IMG/VR virus record: IMGVR_UViG_3300034375_010865 | Location: 1-57,517 of that record | DNA length: 57,517 nucleotides | Strand: one strand, 5' to 3' | From: a virus | Part shown: positions 27,501 to 34,855 of the stretch, piece by piece | Layout of the letters: every line of letters begins with the position of its first letter | Position numbering within the stretch: the stretch's first letter is position 1 | Notes under the pieces: generated by a model | What the model was told of the DNA's origin: nothing | What the model saw: the letters and a program-made list of their open reading frames with translations, nothing else | The model's database searches: none | Made by a program: the position numbers and the translations under genes

Positions 27501-29724
27501 CAACAACAATATCTCTTCTAGGCTGATAGTAATCAACATCTAATTGAATAGTGTCGGTATTAATAGGCAGTTCATTGACAATTGCCGTACCAGCAGAGTA
27601 TTCTGCGTCATTGTCGCCTTTTCTTGGTCTAAAATCAAGAACATTACGTAGCTCAATGGTTTCGCCCAACTTATTAGTATACTTAGGAATGTCTTCTAAG
27701 TCCAGGTCGCTATAGGAAGCAGCAGCAAAAAATGCACCTGCACCATGAGCAAAATACTTATATCTCACAAAGATGTTATCAGTAGGAGTTCCAACGCCTG
27801 TGTTTAGAATCATTCTACCTTGTTGATAGAAGTTATCTCTTTGTCCATTATCAAGAGTAAACAATCCAGCAACATCTGTACCATCAGAATCCACGGTACT
27901 CACTCTCGATACAGAATAGATATCTGCTTTTGTGAGAGGCACAAACTTGACACCATTGCCGTCTGAGTCAATGGCTGCAGTAACTGTCGTTTCAGTTAAG
28001 GTTTTAGCACGGAAGTTACCAGTATTATTAGATCCACTAGGCGAAGTTTTGTTGACTAAAGCTAAAACTTCAATGTTCTGATTGATATATGCAGAGCCAA
28101 AATCCAGTGTGGCAGAGTTTGTTCCCGAACCAGAGATACCATTGGTTGGAGTGATAATACTACCATCAGAATCAAATGCTGCAATCCACTGACCTGTGCT
28201 AGTAAATGTTTCACCTGGGTTTGCAGATACATCCAGAGTAGCCTGTCCGTTTGTTCCGTCTGTGGTTGCAGTAAACCTTCTCTGTACGGTCAGGGAGATA
28301 TCACTGATTGCTTTAGGCCGGATCTTGGAAAGCGGAAAGAAAAGATTATTCTCGTCGGCTTCTTTAAGAACAGCTACACTATTTTCAAGGATTAAATTAC
28401 CATAGTTGGTAGAATCAACACCGATACTCTGAGTATCAGTGAACTTATTACTTCCGGTCATCGAAATATCAAACAGGTAGTACTTGTAGTCTGCGCCGTT
28501 TTCTTCTACCTGGCGAACTCTGGCTGTACCCAGAACAGATCCTCTGATTGAAGAGTCGCTGTATAAGTTAACCGGCTCTAATACATTAATATTAGGGAAT
28601 GCTTTGGCTGTTGTACCATCAATGTTTACATAATTGCCAAAGAAAGCAGATACGACATCATTCTCTACCGTTTCAAAGTCTCTGGCTTTATTGACTGTGA
28701 TAGGAAGAGTTGTATCTTGATTGAATCTGTATCCTTGAACGTATGCGACACCAGGACCTACTTCCGCAACAATCGTGGTTGTTGATCCTGCCGAGTCTGC
28801 AGTATAATCCAAATCAAGGCTTTCTACGATATAATTACCGGACTCTTCAAACGTACGAAGAGCAGTTTCCTCACCGATGATATTATAAGTGCTTCTATCA
28901 ATCTCTTTCAGAAACTCACCGTTTACCAAGCGATTTAAGTAGACAAAGTTATCATCTGCTTGAAGATCATCAGCAGTTACCAGAGTTAATTGAATTCTGT
29001 ATCTGTCAGCGCCTGGTGCAGTTTCGTTCGGAAGAACGTTTTGGTTATCATATAGTGCACTATTATCAGAGGCTGTAACAATATCTTCAGTGACTTTAAA
29101 ACCCACATCAACCGTAGGAGTGGCTGAGTACTTCGATACGAGGATCGTTTGTTGATTGCATTGTACAAAGTGCCCTAAGGCAAAAAAGCTACCGGTGGAC
29201 ACTGAGAGCGCCGTACCTGCGCCTACGGCAGGGTTCTCAATAGTGTTAGTCTGTTGTACCTGTACCGCATCGTTACTAGCATTTCTGATAGTGGCATTGG
29301 GAGTAAACCTGACAGGAGCAGATGTTGGAACTTGTGTTCCACTATCAATATAGGTTATATAAAATGTTGCAGGCTCAGAAGCACTGACATAAGATTCAAT
29401 TCTAATAATTCTTGCTTTGATGCCAGTAGTATCTTCAGTTAAAATATCTCCTACAGAGAAGTCTCCGACATTTGACGGAGTACCTTTTAACTTTACAAAC
29501 TCAATAGTATCAAGAGATAATCCACCTGGAATTACAAGTGATCCATCCTTAAAGATATGGCTGCCAAATCTCTTAAGTTCTTCTTGAATAATCGTTTGAA
29601 GCTGTGTAAGTTCACGAGCTTGCAGAGCTTTACCACTATTGAATAAGACGCGATGATAATTATCGGAGTCTTTAAAATCATCCTTATAAGTGGTTGCAAA
29701 CGTATTACTAGTAAATTCGGCCAT
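24592..29724 (-). CDS. DUF4815 large virion structural protein (1710 aa)
   Basis: The N-terminal 100 residues contain YHRVLFNSGKALQARELTQL, then QTIIQEELKRFGSHIFKDGS, the signature of DUF4815 structural proteins of marine T4-like phages. Further conserved blocks are RPRLVFFKARGLRPNSRHFA (near residue 1050) and DPLAQSFQLP (near 1186). Unusual are two arginine-rich stretches: around residues 965-1000 and 1167-1185 (RPRPRRRRRRSRRR). The C-terminal third is beta-rich. It is the gene after wedge gene 8, the place of T4 genes 9/10, so it probably forms a baseplate-periphery or tail-spike part. Exact role unknown. Confidence 0.8.
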   Translation of the reverse strand: MAEFTSNTFATTYKDDFKDSDNYHRVLFNSGKALQARELTQLQTIIQEELKRFGSHIFKDGSLVIPGGLSLDTIEFVKLKGTPSNVGDFSVGDILTEDTTGIKARIIRIESYVSASEPATFYITYIDSGTQVPTSAPVRFTPNATIRNASNDAVQVQQTNTIENPAVGAGTALSVSTGSFFALGHFVQCNQQTILVSKYSATPTVDVGFKVTEDIVTASDNSALYDNQNVLPNETAPGADRYRIQLTLVTADDLQADDNFVYLNRLVNGEFLKEIDRSTYNIIGEETALRTFEESGNYIVESLDLDYTADSAGSTTTIVAEVGPGVAYVQGYRFNQDTTLPITVNKARDFETVENDVVSAFFGNYVNIDGTTAKAFPNINVLEPVNLYSDSSIRGSVLGTARVRQVEENGADYKYYLFDISMTGSNKFTDTQSIGVDSTNYGNLILENSVAVLKEADENNLFFPLSKIRPKAISDISLTVQRRFTATTDGTNGQATLDVSANPGETFTSTGQWIAAFDSDGSIITPTNGISGSGTNSATLDFGSAYINQNIEVLALVNKTSPSGSNNTGNFRAKTLTETTVTAAIDSDGNGVKFVPLTKADIYSVSRVSTVDSDGTDVAGLFTLDNGQRDNFYQQGRMILNTGVGTPTDNIFVRYKYFAHGAGAFFAAASYSDLDLEDIPKYTNKLGETIELRNVLDFRPRKGDNDAEYSAGTAIVNELPINTDTIQLDVDYYQPRRDIVVVNVDNEIKYIEGTSAFNPVPPTVPNDAMQIYAIDLEPYTDNEDDVTFEPVGNRRYTMADIANLEDRIDRIEETTTLSLLETQTANIEVLDANGNNRFKNGFFADNFKNIDFIDTETGEFFASFDEEQDLIQPLFTTKNVNLFADSAASTNIKVAGELVMLNYQDSAVITQLVASETENVNPYNIITHVGSIELTPSVDFFTEVNEVRAGRIITAQVQQRNVFGAAALRARLTRGRRVTPRLRRRVAAAMRRLVLSNRRNQRRIRPLPNTNLQWNVTTTRRTAQNGTTITTTRERTELSDFIRPRLVFFKARGLRPNSRHFAFFDGTSVTNFVRSETAVRRDSRRLLQGAVNRNSTAHPNSATTLTTDDKGEITGSFFIPANTFRTGDREFKLIDISVDDEDAALSHASSSYSGNGRVVTREISTRFIPRPRPRRRRRRSRRRDPLAQSFQLPMETGGFVSKINVFFRTRPATDIPVRMQIRPMIAGVPSEDFIAETSVNRDDVTIPSNLESLSDIVAAPTSFVFEEPVYLQAETEYAFVLLSSSDDYNAYVAKAGDFEIGTTERRIRRQPVLGSLFMSQNSRTWTPDQERDMMFQLFAASFDTSVTGTAYLRNDDLEDDLLENNPIFVDSGSSTVFFKNPNHGLVKGDVISIGGIDSSDDIGGIAGSSILGDRTVVNVDGYGFTITADSSATASTVAGSNDITVTQNIMFDRVIPNIETFIRPEVSLSMTGNFRNGVSLSTAGDASNVAYSSSATNHPFNGNEPIILTAPGVIAGRKIEIAELGASTRSANITATFTTTNKYLSPVIDMQTAELGLFNNIIDNQVDSAGVDTTLTNVPINYVAETDPVDGTSIAKYVSKNINLEEPAVGLKILIGANRPSNTFIDVYYKLVSAGDDTDINELNYVLIEEESNNPSDDDTAVFREYEYLIGGQSGTLTPFDTFKIKVVFRSGNSSKVPRLRDIRAIALGT

Positions 29725-29733
29725 GTTTATACC

Positions 29734-31080
29734 TTAAAGTTGGAATATTACTTTGACATCTTCAGTTTGAGCAGCGTCTCTAGTTACCGGACTCTTGTTT
29801 TCAATATAGATGATCTCACCGCTAAATGGATTTGCTTCACCATCAGAATCCAATGCATTTAATGTACCAAAGACTCCAGCATTATCAGAGTCGGTTACTA
29901 CCTCGCCGGAAGTAAACGGCTTGAATCCAGTACTAGCATTTTGATGGAAGAAAATAGTATTAGTAGAAGCATCAAACTTGTCAACAAATGCTGCCGCGTT
30001 AGAAATATTACCTCTAATCAAATCATCGGCACCAAACGTTCCTGTTACGCTATTAAGTCCAAACTTTCTAAGTACTAATCCAGTACCAGCAACAAAGTCA
30101 GAGTCGTTGTGTTTCTTAGGATTCTTAAGAATTCCAATCTGCCTAAAGTCTTGGCTGACTAAGAAGTCTCCTCCCTCTTCACCTGCAGGCTGAGAGTTCA
30201 TCATTAAGAATCTGGCGTTAATGTCATCTCTAGGGTCAGCACCGATGCCATTCATGGAGACAACCGGTTCAATCGTAGCAGCGCCGTTATTGGAATCCGT
30301 AATGCTTACAGATGCATAATCATATCCAGCTCCAAGAGCAAGATTACCGTCTGTAGAATCCGCAATAATTGCTTTTACGATACTACCGCCAGATACAGTC
30401 AATGTTACTGCACCGCCAGATCCATTTCCAACTACTGTACCAGTAACACTAGACGGATAATCAGTACCACCACTAACAATTCTGTATCCTACGATAGATC
30501 CTTTTACAGCAGCATTCTGGACGTTAAGTTGTTCTGTTTCAATTAAGTTTCCAGCTGTGGTGATTTTTGTTACAGGAAGAAAATTTGCAGAAAGAAACTT
30601 ATTGGTGTTTATGGCTGTCAGAGTAAACAGATACTTCCAAACATATCCATCAGAAGTTCTGGAAGGAATATTTCCTGTTCCAACAGTATCAGGATTGATA
30701 GTAGAGATTACTGGGTTACCAGAAGTGTCTTTACCTTGTTCCAGACAGATATAAACTCTTTGGGATTCCGTATAGACGTAATATGCTCCGAGAGAAGTCA
30801 AAGTTACAGCATCACTGAAAGCGTTGTAAATCGTACCAGAGGACCAGTTATATCTGGTTGCTACAAAGCTACCATCAGAAATTTTCTTAATTGACTGCAT
30901 ACTCGAGCGGAATTTTCTTTCCTCTTCCAGAGTATTAACAGTTGTAGGTACGGTTTCAGTAGTGTTCCACTGATCAGACTTACCAATCGCTAAGTAGTAA
31001 TTGCCTCCTGAGTCATCTAGATTATCAATAATCCTATCAATGACGGTCTTTTTAAATGAGTTTGTAGCAATGGCTGTCAT
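29734..31080 (-). CDS. 8: Baseplate wedge protein gp8
   Basis: 448 aa against 334 in T4. The N-terminus has NYYLAIGKSDQW (T4: TIFITFGRSEPW), then TSDGYVWKYLFTL (T4: GDGYVWEYLFEI), DFRQIGILKNPKK (T4: FRQISIITNPLE) and the C-terminus GEIIYIENKSPVTRDAAQTE (T4: GEMIYMENRPPIIMAMDQTE). A beta-rich insert lies around residues 200-300. gp8 is a dimer in each baseplate wedge. Unlike T4, gene 8 is separated from the gene 7 homologue by five fibre-like genes. Confidence 0.85.
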   Translation of the reverse strand: MTAIATNSFKKTVIDRIIDNLDDSGGNYYLAIGKSDQWNTTETVPTTVNTLEEERKFRSSMQSIKKISDGSFVATRYNWSSGTIYNAFSDAVTLTSLGAYYVYTESQRVYICLEQGKDTSGNPVISTINPDTVGTGNIPSRTSDGYVWKYLFTLTAINTNKFLSANFLPVTKITTAGNLIETEQLNVQNAAVKGSIVGYRIVSGGTDYPSSVTGTVVGNGSGGAVTLTVSGGSIVKAIIADSTDGNLALGAGYDYASVSITDSNNGAATIEPVVSMNGIGADPRDDINARFLMMNSQPAGEEGGDFLVSQDFRQIGILKNPKKHNDSDFVAGTGLVLRKFGLNSVTGTFGADDLIRGNISNAAAFVDKFDASTNTIFFHQNASTGFKPFTSGEVVTDSDNAGVFGTLNALDSDGEANPFSGEIIYIENKSPVTRDAAQTEDVKVIFQL

Positions 31081-31092
31081 TTACTTAATCCA

Positions 31093-31533
31093 TTAAGTTA
31101 AAAACGTGATTCTTGAGTCTGAGTCTCTGTCCAGATGCCACTCGGTACCGTCCCATACCAGGTCGAAAGACATCTTGTTATTTATAGTCAATCCAGTAGA
31201 TCCGATAGGAAAAGCTAACCCACCGGTACCTGCTGTAATAGAGAGACTAACATCAGAATCAGACTTATTGATAATTCTTTTGATCTCACCATTGGAAGAT
31301 CCATTGGCAAGAGTAAAGCTACTATTGATAGTAGGAGTACTTGCTAAGTTAAAGATATAAAGAGTACTGGAATCCATGGAGGTAGAACTATCAGTAATAG
31401 ACTGAATACTACCTCCTGGCATGAAGGTATACAGCTCAGTGAAGTTGGCGTTAATCTTTACACCAGCATCTCTTAGGGTATCACCGGTACCGTCGTTAGC
31501 TGTCGTACCTGTAGAAATAATTTGTCGAACCAT
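31093..31533 (-). CDS. gp10-N-like small baseplate/fibre protein
   Basis: 146 aa. The N-terminus (TTANDGTGDTLRDAGVKIN then NFTELY) matches the start of T4 gp10 (NVVDDGTGDYLRKGGIKINE), the part of gp10 that joins the baseplate wedge. The rest is a beta domain (SSTLYIFNLASTPTIN, ending in MSFDLVWDGTEWHLDRDSDS), again similar to gp10's second domain (DLELVYCAPGRWEYV). It lacks the rest of gp10 (602 aa), so it is a minimal wedge adaptor. It lies just before gene 8 in reading order, with a GATAAATA box 32 nt upstream. Confidence 0.65.
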   Translation of the reverse strand: MVRQIISTGTTANDGTGDTLRDAGVKINANFTELYTFMPGGSIQSITDSSTSMDSSTLYIFNLASTPTINSSFTLANGSSNGEIKRIINKSDSDVSLSITAGTGGLAFPIGSTGLTINNKMSFDLVWDGTEWHLDRDSDSRITFLT

Positions 31534-31564
31534 ATTTCCTACTCTATATTGAATTCTTTGATTT

Positions 31565-31572
31565 TATTTATC
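31565..31572 (-). promoter_or_regulatory. Late promoter box GATAAATA
   Basis: Minus-strand NATAAATA box, 32 nt upstream of the gp10-N-like gene. It sits in a 124-nt gap that otherwise shows nothing clear. Confidence 0.5.
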
Positions 31573-31657
31573 ATACTTATCATGTCGTATTAACTTTAAG
31601 GCGGATTATATTAAACCACAAAGACATCTCTATAACCGTCTTTTGTTAAACAATAAA

Positions 31658-32722
31658 TTAGCTCCGCCGGGCAGCCAATATAGTAATTGCAGCCAGACCG
31701 CCATTCCCAGTGTCCGGGGTAGTTGAGGTACTTGCACCATCACCTCGGCCATCTATATAATTTGGCTGGTCTGTACCACCCGGCTCAGCAAAAGCCGCAG
31801 CGCCATGCGACGCACTGCCTTTACCCCTCTCACCATTTTCTTGAAATGTATCAGTAGCATCGCCATGTGTATATCCTTGGCCACCCAATGAATAGTTATT
31901 GGTTTGTCTTTTTCCGCCGATGTAACCGCCACCGCCACCGCCGGTCATGGTGCTGCCAACTCCCTGGACAATACCTCCCCAACCACCTTGTCCTCGGCCA
32001 GCGCCATTTCCGCCATATAAACTAGCATCATTGTCGCCGCCTCCAGGAGCACGCTTTGTAGTGTGGCCTGAAGAGCTATTATTGTACCAACTGCTACCTC
32101 CAGCGCCTCCAGCGGCAATCAATAATGAAGTTGCTTGAGATTTAGTAAGTGTATCAAATAGACCGGTCATTCCGCCACCGCCCCCAGCCCAGCCGAGAGT
32201 GCTTGCTGCAAAACTAGTATTCTGACCACCATTGCCAAATGCCGTGCCATGTGTACCATTTACATAAGCAGAACCGTTGTACCCGGCAGCACCGCCGCCT
32301 CCTCCATAGCCGCCTCCGCCATAACTGTTCGAATAGTATGACACGGTACCGCCATTACCAAGCATAAGTGTATATTGACCTGGTTGTAATAAAAAAGTTG
32401 CATGTCTATATTCACCAGCGCCGCCGCCTTGGTTTTCACCTGAGTTGAGGGAATTACCGTTGCCGCCAGCGCCGCCCCACAGTTGTACTTTTACTTGAAC
32501 TGGTTTTTCAGTAACAGTTATAATATTATCTGCATTATTATGGCCTTGGCCTAGCACTGGCGAGAGCTGAGAAGTATAAGTTGGATTTGGCGATTCATAA
32601 CCTTCCCGAGTATAAATTTGATTAGTGCTATAAACTACACCATCAATATCAATAGTGCCAAAATTGGCACCACCGCCGATAACAGCTGGCATAGCTAAAG
32701 CAAAAGTACCAGGAAAAGCCAT
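31658..32722 (-). CDS. Glycine-rich adhesin
   Basis: 354 aa. Residues 1-75: MAFPGTFALAMPAVIGGGAN, then IDIDGVVYSTNQIYTREGY, a beta part. From residue 76 (VQVKVQLWGGAGGNGNS) to the end is a glycine-rich domain with AGEYRHATFLLQPGQYTLML, GGGYGGGGGAAGYNG, LLIAAGGAGGSSWYNN and closing NGGLAAITILAARRS. This pattern resembles the glycine-rich domain of ALK/LTK receptors and of phage adhesins, where strands alternate with polyglycine-II helices. It overlaps the next-upstream gene (211 aa) by one base. Probably a host-binding tip. Confidence 0.68.
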   Translation of the reverse strand: MAFPGTFALAMPAVIGGGANFGTIDIDGVVYSTNQIYTREGYESPNPTYTSQLSPVLGQGHNNADNIITVTEKPVQVKVQLWGGAGGNGNSLNSGENQGGGAGEYRHATFLLQPGQYTLMLGNGGTVSYYSNSYGGGGYGGGGGAAGYNGSAYVNGTHGTAFGNGGQNTSFAASTLGWAGGGGGMTGLFDTLTKSQATSLLIAAGGAGGSSWYNNSSSGHTTKRAPGGGDNDASLYGGNGAGRGQGGWGGIVQGVGSTMTGGGGGGYIGGKRQTNNYSLGGQGYTHGDATDTFQENGERGKGSASHGAAAFAEPGGTDQPNYIDGRGDGASTSTTPDTGNGGLAAITILAARRS

Positions 32723-33357
32723 TAGACCGAACCTACCAAACCTGCACTAAGAATAAGGACGTTGGCAGAATCAAATACCATACCAGAAATAACCGTATGC
32801 TTATTTGGTCCGCCCCATGTAATGGTAGCCGAGTCACTATAGTGTACAGTAATACCAGTACCACCAGCAAAAGTGATAGAACGATCTGAGTCGTCATCAC
32901 CATTGAATGCCATGATGGTAAAGCCCATCCCATCAAGAGCCCCGCCGGATGTACCGTCGAGTGTCAATGTATTAGTTGCATCAACAGGAGATGAATCTCG
33001 ATTCCATTTAGCCACATTGCCGGTTGAAAGATCATAGGTTACTGCATTGCTGTTTGCAAGAGAAACCAGGCCGGCTTTAGCAATACCAGAAGCAGTAAAA
33101 TCATTCGAAACAGTCAAATCATTCGAAACAGTCAAATCATTGGCAATCGTAATGTCATTAGCAAGTTTAGCACCAGTTACAGCATCATCCGCGATTTTAT
33201 TCGTCGTAACAGCCAGATTTTGAATAGCTGCGGTATCAACAGCGTTATCTGACAAGATATCAGAATCTACCGAGTTATCAACTAGAGCAGCTGCATCAAC
33301 TGTGCCTGGCTCTAATCTAACTCTTGTTTTAATTAAATTTGTATTAAACCTTGCCAT
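32722..33357 (-). CDS. Short fibre protein
   Basis: 211 aa. It opens MARFNTNLIKTRVRLEPGTV and continues with repeats of the type ALVDNSVDSDILSDNAVDTA and TGAKLANDITIANDLTVSND, a trimeric beta-fibre shaft pattern known from many phage fibres. An 18-nt tandem repeat encodes the NDLTVS units. The C-terminal half (from residue 100) is a beta domain ending VFDSANVLILSAGLVGSV. Probably the shaft partner of the adjacent glycine-rich adhesins. Late box 31 nt upstream. Confidence 0.65.
   Translation of the reverse strand: MARFNTNLIKTRVRLEPGTVDAAALVDNSVDSDILSDNAVDTAAIQNLAVTTNKIADDAVTGAKLANDITIANDLTVSNDLTVSNDFTASGIAKAGLVSLANSNAVTYDLSTGNVAKWNRDSSPVDATNTLTLDGTSGGALDGMGFTIMAFNGDDDSDRSITFAGGTGITVHYSDSATITWGGPNKHTVISGMVFDSANVLILSAGLVGSV
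33103..33138 (-). repeat. 18-nt tandem repeat, two copies
   Basis: attcgaaacagtcaaatc at 33103-33120 and 33121-33138, encoding two consecutive NDLTVS-type shaft repeats of the 211-aa fibre protein; a related degenerate unit follows. Confidence 0.9.
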
Positions 33358-33387
33358 TTATATTTCCTCTATTGGCGCAATTTTTAA

Positions 33388-33395
33388 TATTTATA
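33388..33395 (-). promoter_or_regulatory. Late promoter box TATAAATA
   Basis: Exact late box on the minus strand, 31 nt upstream of the 211-aa fibre gene and just after the end of the 478-aa adhesin gene. Confidence 0.7.
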
Positions 33396-33404
33396 AGCAA
33401 CTTA

Positions 33405-34841
33405 CTATTGTTCGTACCTAATTACTACAGCACCAGGAAATCCATTGCTAGTAGAACCGCTGCCAGTATTGCTACTAGGTCTATAACTAGGAGAGCCAGC
33501 CGGCGCGGTGCTGCTCCCCGCATTTGAAGCTAGCGTAGAAAAACCGTTAACATAATTTAGAGTAGTTTTTCCAAAACTAGATCCGCCACCGCCGCCATAT
33601 CCAAACTCCGTGCCTACAAATTGAACAGCGCCACCGCCGCCGCCATAATAGCCACTTCCGCCACCGCCACCGCCGGCAACGGTTATGCCACTACCTGTCC
33701 CAGCGCCACCTCCGCCTCGACCCCCAGCTCCAGAATTGCCCGTTGAATTAGCGTTACCACCAGTACTGGTTCCCCCGGCGTTTTGAGTTCCACCGGTAGC
33801 ACCTACATTTCCAGTAGACCCGTCTGCTAAAGCTGAACCGCCGGTATTTCCACCACCTACTCCTCCTTCTGGATCAACGTTAGAAGAAAAGTCATGGCCT
33901 CCCCCGCCACCGCCAGCTCCAGCCGCTAAAAGAATGTTACTCTGCGAAAGGCTGGTTTCAAAAAAGAAAGTGCCACCACCTCCTCCGCCGCCAGCAAGCT
34001 GTTGATCAGGTGAAGAAAAATTTCGTCCCGAGCCTCCAGCCGCAAAAGAAGAACCGTTGCCTCCATCAGATCCAGCTCCGCCAGCGCCTCCACCGCCCCA
34101 GCCGCCGTCTCCTGATATGGAATTATCAACATTATTATCAGGCTGATGAGCCTCAACGCCGCCATTGCCTACTCGAAGATAATACGTCTTAGTATCATCT
34201 AAAGTTATATCAGCATGGACCCACCCGGCGCCGCCTCCATGAGCATCGCCACCTCCTCCACCGCCTCCCCACATGTAAACTGAAATAGTAGGATTGCCTT
34301 GGGAAGTAATAGTGAGATTTGTACCAACGTTTCTTTGATTTCGTATAAACGGTTGGCCGTTAGCAATATCGGTATTATTTAAAGTTGACCTATATCCGCC
34401 AGCTCTAAATATAGTACCACTTGACATTGTTACTTCGAAATTATTATAAGTGACTGCACTGGTACCAAAATCTCCAGTGTTACTATATGAAGTTCCATTA
34501 ATAATAATTTTATTTTCATTTACGTCTGAAATTGTTATAGTAATAGTTCTGTCTGCAAATCCATATGTATTGGTAGCTCGTACGTCAACAACATAGGTAT
34601 TATTAGATCCAGTATCAGTTGGATTTTCAAAATCAGGAGCAGTTATAAATTCTAAAACACCATTACTGATTTGAAATTTACTTTGATCATCGCCACCAAC
34701 AATAGAAAATGATGGGTTATTAGTAGCGGATAGCGTAGCTACAGTAGTAGTGTTTTCTTGAATAGTAATTGATTCGTTTGTAGCCCAAACAGGAGTAAAG
34801 TCCTGTGAATTCATTACTACTCCTGGATTAAAAATTGGCAT
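33405..34841 (-). CDS. Adhesin with cadherin-like domain and glycine-rich domain
   Basis: 478 aa. Residues about 15-112 look like one cadherin-type repeat: TPVWATNESITIQENTT, FSIVGGDDQSKFQISNG, VLEFITAPDFENPTD, NTYVVDVRATNTYGFADRTI and ITISDVNE. The DFE and DVNE acidic motifs are calcium ligands in cadherin repeats. Residues 113-185 form a beta linker. From 186 (NPTISVYMWGGGGGGGDAHG) to the end is a glycine-rich adhesin domain closing GFPGAVVIRYEQ. Predicted role: calcium-stiffened stalk carrying a glycine-rich binding tip. Cadherin-like repeats are uncommon in T4-like baseplate regions. Confidence 0.7.
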   Translation of the reverse strand: MPIFNPGVVMNSQDFTPVWATNESITIQENTTTVATLSATNNPSFSIVGGDDQSKFQISNGVLEFITAPDFENPTDTGSNNTYVVDVRATNTYGFADRTITITISDVNENKIIINGTSYSNTGDFGTSAVTYNNFEVTMSSGTIFRAGGYRSTLNNTDIANGQPFIRNQRNVGTNLTITSQGNPTISVYMWGGGGGGGDAHGGGAGWVHADITLDDTKTYYLRVGNGGVEAHQPDNNVDNSISGDGGWGGGGAGGAGSDGGNGSSFAAGGSGRNFSSPDQQLAGGGGGGGTFFFETSLSQSNILLAAGAGGGGGGHDFSSNVDPEGGVGGGNTGGSALADGSTGNVGATGGTQNAGGTSTGGNANSTGNSGAGGRGGGGAGTGSGITVAGGGGGGSGYYGGGGGAVQFVGTEFGYGGGGGSSFGKTTLNYVNGFSTLASNAGSSTAPAGSPSYRPSSNTGSGSTSNGFPGAVVIRYEQ

Positions 34842-34855
34842 GATAAACTCCTATC

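Noticed and set aside
31179-31186. Internal TATAAATA in the gp10-N-like gene
   Set aside because: It could serve gene 8 (98 nt downstream), but it lies within coding sequence and another box already precedes the operon. Kept out as unsupported. The internal box at 4016-4023 is rejected for the same reason.
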